DNA of 21,306 nucleotides, taken from contig JADJPD010000026.1 in assembly GCA_016713435.1 (NCBI GenBank), positions 1 through 21,306 of the forward strand, in the 5' to 3' direction. Source of the stretch: Gemmatimonadota bacterium. Lineage in GTDB: Bacteria > Gemmatimonadota > Gemmatimonadetes > Gemmatimonadales > GWC2-71-9. This document shows positions 17,764-21,306 of the stretch, one piece after another (positions within the stretch are counted from its first letter, which is position 1; every line of letters starts with the position of its first letter). The translations under genes and the position numbers were made by a program. The notes below the pieces were generated by a model. The model saw only the letters and a program-made list of their open reading frames with translations, had not been told where the DNA came from and made no database searches.

Positions 17764-19170
17764 CGACCGCCGGCCCGCACGCCCGCGGCCGGCACCGTCC
17801 GGACCGCGCGGTCCAGGAAGCGCTCCGCGGCCTCGAACAGCACCATGCCCCCCAGCACGAAGAAGCACCCGCCCGAGAGCAGGGTCTGCGGCAGCGCGGC
17901 CAGGTTCGCCTGCCAGAAGGCCCAGTACATGAAGGCGTAGGAGGCGAGTGAGAGGACCGTCTTCGGCCGGCGCACCAGGTAGATGTGCACCGATTGGATG
18001 ATCACGCCGGTGAGGAGGCCACCCAGCACCACGCCGGCCAGGCCGAAGTCCGCGTAGAAGTAGCCGATGAAGGCCGCCGGCGCGGAGCCGGAGTCGATCC
18101 CCCCCGGGAAGATGTACTGGTAGGCGTAGCTGGAGAGACTGAACGACGGCTCCCCCAGCAGCCACGCCACCCGCCCGATGGTCCGTCCGTGCAGGAAGTC
18201 GAGCCGCGCCGGGAAGATCTCGAAGTAGGAGTAGAGGATCTCCGCCGGCAGCACGAAGAGCCGTCGCATGATCGCGACCAGCAGCGTCCAGACCGTCACC
18301 TCCGCCCGGGTCGAGAGCGCGAGCAGCACCGCCAGCGGGAAGCAGAGCACCAGCAGGGGCGCCCAGGACCACCGCCCGCACCGACAGCCGCCCGCCCCGG
18401 TGCAGGTACCAGGTGAAGCACCCGATCAGCGCGATCAGGGCCACCGGCGCCTTCGCCACCGATAGCGAGGCGAAGAAGACCCCCAGGGCGCTCACGAAGA
18501 CGAAGGTCCGCCACCATCCGCGCGCCCGGGTCTGCAGGTACTGGCCCAGCGACACCGCCACCAGCACCGGGAAGCCGACCTTGCGCAGCACCTCGTAGAA
18601 ATAAAGGAAACGCGACTCGAGCAGCTTGAACGCCTCCTCGCGCAGCAGGGTCACCTCGGCCAGCGACCCGGGGTGCCGGATCAGGTAGAACAGCGGGATC
18701 GACGGGACCTCCCGCAGGTACTGGCCGACCATCAGCAGCGTGCCCCCGATGGCGGACCAGAACACCACGCGGTAGTGGAGCCCTGGCGCGGTCGCCGGCA
18801 GCGCGCGGGCAAAGAAGGCCCCGGTCTCGGCCCGCGCGAAGCGGGCCGCCGCATTGGCGAGGAGCATCCCCGCCGGCGCCGTCACGAGGACGCTCAGTAT
18901 CGCGAACAGGAAGGTCGGCTCGTTGGGGTGGTCGCGATCCGCCGCGACCACGAGGCCCGGCACGACCACGGCGGCCAGGTAGGTCAGGTACCAGAACGCC
19001 GGGAAGGTGATGTGCCGCAGGTCGAGCAGGCCGATGGCGCGGTGCATCAGGGCCATGGAGGCGGCGAGCAGCGCGGCCAGGCCGAACGCCTCCCACGGCG
19101 GCGCCAGGCCCAGCAGGGCCACGACCAGCCCCAGCAGCGCGGCCGCGACGAGGGCCGGCCGGGGCGTCAC
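17760..19170 (-). CDS. wzy: O-antigen/exopolysaccharide polymerase, Wzy-like (one frameshift)
   Basis: Polytopic membrane protein that would polymerise lipid-linked repeat units at the periplasmic face. The GTG at 19170 overlaps the wzx stop as GTGA. Many membrane segments are visible, for example ALVAAALLGLVVALLGL, FWYLTYLAAVVVPGLVVA, TFVFVSALGVFFASLSVA and APVALIALIGCFTWYL. After the shift come VLCFPLAVLLAL and the periplasmic-loop region YAYQYIFPGGIDSGSAPAA, then FIGYFYADFGLAGVVLGGLL. One extra C near 18360 breaks the frame after VVLGA. Restored length, about 470 aa, fits Wzy. Sequence conservation in this family is low, so the call rests on topology and on position between wzx and the lyase-like gene. 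A ligase is a less likely alternative. Confidence 0.8.
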
Positions 19171-20692
19171 GCCGCCCGCCCCGCCCGGCGGCGCACCACG
19201 CGGCTCTCGCACTCCGCGACCCACCGCGCGCCGGACTGGCGCAGCCCGAGCACGAACAGCCCGCCGAGGGCGCCGGTGATCAGCAGGCCAAGTCCGAGCT
19301 GCCCCTGGATGGGCCATCCCGCTGGCAGCAGCTGCCGCAGCCCGAAACCGGCCACCCCGTGCCGGCGGCAAGGACGGCGCCGCGGCCCAGGAGGAGCGCG
19401 TCCCCGCGCGGCTGCAGCGTCACCCACAGGAAGTGGACGCTCAGGGCCCCGAGCACCATCAGCCCGCCCGTGGTGGCAACCGCCAGGCCCACCGCCCCGT
19501 AGCCCAGCACCCCGGCCCCCAGCGACAGGGCAAGGGTGACCCCGGCGGCCGTCACGGTGTTGCGGGTGTTGATGGCCCGTTCGTCCAGCACGTCGATGAC
19601 CGACCGGAGCAGGGTGTACCCGCAGTACGGCACCGCGGACACGAGCACGATGCGCACCAGCGGGATCGCGGGGATGTACCGGTCGCCCAGCCAGGCGCGG
19701 ACGATCACGTCCGACCACACCAGGAGGTGGAGCGTGGCGAAGGCCCCCAGGTGAAACGCGAGCGCGACCACGTCCTCGACCCGGTCCCGGATGAACTCCC
19801 GCTGCCCCTGCGCATGCAGCTCCGCGATCCGGGGCAGTGCCACCACGCCGAAGGCGGCGGTGCCGGCATCCACCAGGCGGAGCAGCAGCTGGCCCGCCAC
19901 CAGGTAGCCGGCCTCCGCCGCCGTGGCAAAGCGGATGGCGAGATACGGGCCCACCGCGGTCAGGCCACCGATCGCCAGCCCGCCGGACACCCGCGACAGC
20001 CCGAACGCCAGCTGCTCGCGCAGCCGCTGCGGCAGGTCCCGCCGGGCGGCGCCCCCCCAGCCCCGCAACACCGGACCCGCCAGCGGCACCGCCGCCAGCA
20101 GGAGCACCAGCGCGGCGCCGCCGATCATCACGTCGATGCGGCCGGTCCCGGCCCACGCGAGCACCACGAGCATCGGGCCCACCCCGACCAGCGCGATGTT
20201 CCACACGTTGCCGAGCGCCACCCGGCCGGTGCCGCGGTAGTAGGCGTACAGCAGGTTGAAGAGCGCGGTGGTGACCACCAGGCCGAGCATCGCCACCGCG
20301 GCCCCGCGGCGGGTCGCGTCGTCGAACGCCAGCCGCGCGGCAACCTCCGGCAGCAGCAGCCCCGCGCCGAAGAGCACCAGCCCCGGCCCCAGCGAGAGCA
20401 CCGTGGCCCCCAGCAGGTGGCCCTCCCGGGCGCGGTCGTCCTCCGCGATCGCCAGGAACCGGACGAGGGTCAGTCCCGCGACGTTCGAGTAGATGGAGAG
20501 CGTGCCCACCAGCCGGCGGGCCAGGCCATACACGCCGAAGTCGGCGGAGGAGAAGGCCTCCGCCACCCAGCGGGTGGTGAGCACCAGCGAGACCATCAGG
20601 ATGCCGGTGGCCGCGACGGTGTTCAGGATGTCCCGAAGGAACGGGCTGGGCTGAAAGCGGGCCCGGGAACCCGCCGGGCGCTCAGCCGCCAT
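19167..20692 (-). CDS. wzx: Wzx-type oligosaccharide flippase (one frameshift)
   Basis: Moves undecaprenyl-linked repeat units across the inner membrane. The ATG at 20692 overlaps the acetyltransferase end by 11 bp. The N-terminus is typical of MOP-superfamily flippases: RDILNTVAATGILMVSLVLT, then RWVAEAFSSADFGVYGLARR and NVAGLTLVRFLA. About twelve to fourteen membrane helices follow, including LLYAYYRGTGRVALGNVWNI and AEAGYLVAGQLLLRLVDAG. A shift near 19357 puts the last ~60 residues in another frame (VAGFGLRQLLPAGWPIQG, then ITGALGGLFVLGLRQSGARW), ending at the TGA at 19169-19167. The unshifted frame would instead lose the last helices. Restored length is about 508 aa. The transported unit cannot be deduced. 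Confidence 0.88.
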
Positions 20693-21239
20693 GGCGCCCG
20701 CGGAGGAACTCCAGGTGACGCGCCGTCGCGTCGGCCGAGTCGAACCGCGACTTCAGCCGCCGCGCCGGCACCCCGCCCCAGATCTCGCAGGGCGGGACAT
20801 CCGAGGTGACGACGCTGCCCGCCGCGACGATCGCGCCCCGCCCGATCGTCACGCCGCCCAGGAGGATCGCCCCGTGTCCCACCCAGGCATCCTCGGCCAC
20901 CACGATCCGCTGCATCGTCCCGCGGCCGCTCTCCCGCAGCAGGACCCCCGGCTGGTCGAAGCGGTGGTCGCCACCCACCAGCGACACATAGCTCGCGAGC
21001 AGCACGTCATCGCGGATCTCGCAGGGCGCGGAGAGATGGAGGTGCGAGCCGATGTAGACGTTCCGGCCCAGCCGGATGTCCTCCCCCGGCCGGAACCACG
21101 GAAAGGGCCCGACGTAGAGGCCCGGCCCCGGGCGCACAGGCAGCGGGCACGCCGCGCCAGAGGTTGCCGAGCCAGGTGCGCAGCCGCCGCCACCCGGGCG
21201 TGGCGCGCGGCGCCGGGTGGTCGGCTGGGCGGCACTCAC
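20682..21239 (-). CDS. Left-handed beta-helix (hexapeptide) acyltransferase, WbbJ-like
   Basis: Probably O- or N-acetylates a sugar of the repeat unit using acetyl-CoA. The hexapeptide repeats are visible in GEDIRLGRNVYIGSHLHL and AWVGHGAILLGGVTIGRGAI, then VAAGSVVTSDVPPCEIWGG. The likely active-site loop is SLVGGDHRFDQPG with His. The end is GVPARRLKSRF plus a short tail, typical of the family. The first ~40 residues are out of frame: another frame reads ATPGWRRLRTWLGNLWRGVP, and shifts near 21200 and 21125 would restore it. The start is therefore uncertain. GTG at 21239 makes a GTGA overlap with an upstream frame, like the other junctions of this operon; GTG at 21251 is the alternative. It is the first complete gene of the operon and overlaps wzx by 11 bp. 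Confidence 0.82.
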   Translation of the reverse strand: MSAAQPTTRRRAPRPGGGGCAPGSATSGAACPLPVRPGPGLYVGPFPWFRPGEDIRLGRNVYIGSHLHLSAPCEIRDDVLLASYVSLVGGDHRFDQPGVLLRESGRGTMQRIVVAEDAWVGHGAILLGGVTIGRGAIVAAGSVVTSDVPPCEIWGGVPARRLKSRFDSADATARHLEFLRGRHGG

Positions 21240-21306
21240 GGGGCTGGCCACCGGGCCGGCGGGCGGGGCCGGATCATGGGCGTTCCCCCCCCGAGGAACT
21301 CCCCGA
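21236..21306 (-). CDS. Possible last codons of an upstream operon gene (partial)
   Basis: A minus-strand frame enters from the right edge, reads GEFLGGGTP and MIRPRPPARWPAP, and stops at the TGA at 21238-21236, overlapping the GTG at 21239 by four bases. The overlap matches the style of the operon, but the visible part is too short to identify. An eight-base C run at 21285-21292 makes even the frame doubtful. Confidence 0.2.
   Translation of the reverse strand, partial: GEFLGGGTPMIRPRPPARWPAP

Noticed and set aside
16450..19371. A single 973-residue polymerase-heparinase fusion protein
   Set aside because: The open frame arises because shifts join the out-of-frame middle of wzy to the next gene. 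Restored wzy ends at 17760 with a 4-bp overlap to a proper ATG.

Overview
The window is very GC-rich, with strong G/C preference at third codon positions, and comes from a Gram-negative-type bacterium. It holds most of a Wzx/Wzy-type surface polysaccharide locus: an outer-membrane export (OPX) protein, a chain-length regulator (Wzz), a flippase (Wzx), a polymerase (Wzy), a WecA/MraY-family initiating transferase, four glycosyltransferases, a FlaA1/CapD-type sugar-nucleotide dehydratase, two heptose-pathway enzymes (GmhA, GmhB), an acetyltransferase, a heparinase II/III-like protein and a two-domain oxidoreductase. Composition and gene style would fit a soil phylum such as Gemmatimonadota, but this is an impression, not a demonstrated assignment.

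Layout, left to right: (1) 2-553, the C-terminal part of a lytic transglycosylase, ending at a strong bidirectional terminator. (2) 621-3159, a divergent pair of family-4-type glycosyltransferases bracketed by two copies of a ~97 bp palindromic intergenic element. (3) 3208-5726, a long OPX protein with about six SLBB repeats, then a terminator. (4) 5840-7703 on minus, a membrane-anchored nucleotide-sugar 4,6-dehydratase, divergent from (5) gmhB-gmhA at 7929-9313. (6) 9310-12699 on minus, two glycosyltransferases and a WecA-like transferase in one tight operon. (7) 12796-13620, a short Wzz. (8) 13603-21239 on minus, a translationally coupled operon: acetyltransferase, wzx, wzy, heparinase-like protein, two-domain oxidoreductase.

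Proposed working together: the WecA-like enzyme loads the first sugar phosphate on undecaprenyl phosphate. The glycosyltransferases extend it, using sugars partly supplied by the FlaA1-type dehydratase and perhaps the heptose enzymes. The acetyltransferase may decorate the unit, Wzx flips it, Wzy polymerises it under Wzz control, and the SLBB protein exports it. The heparinase-like protein and its oxidoreductase partner probably modify or edit the sugar or polymer, but their substrate is unknown.

Most genes are interrupted by 1-2 base frameshifts, densest in the first 7.5 kb. In several cases restoring one base of a short homopolymer restores a conserved motif, so indel errors in the consensus are the simplest explanation. 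Coordinates below describe the restored genes. I found no RNA genes, CRISPR arrays, transposases or attachment sites.
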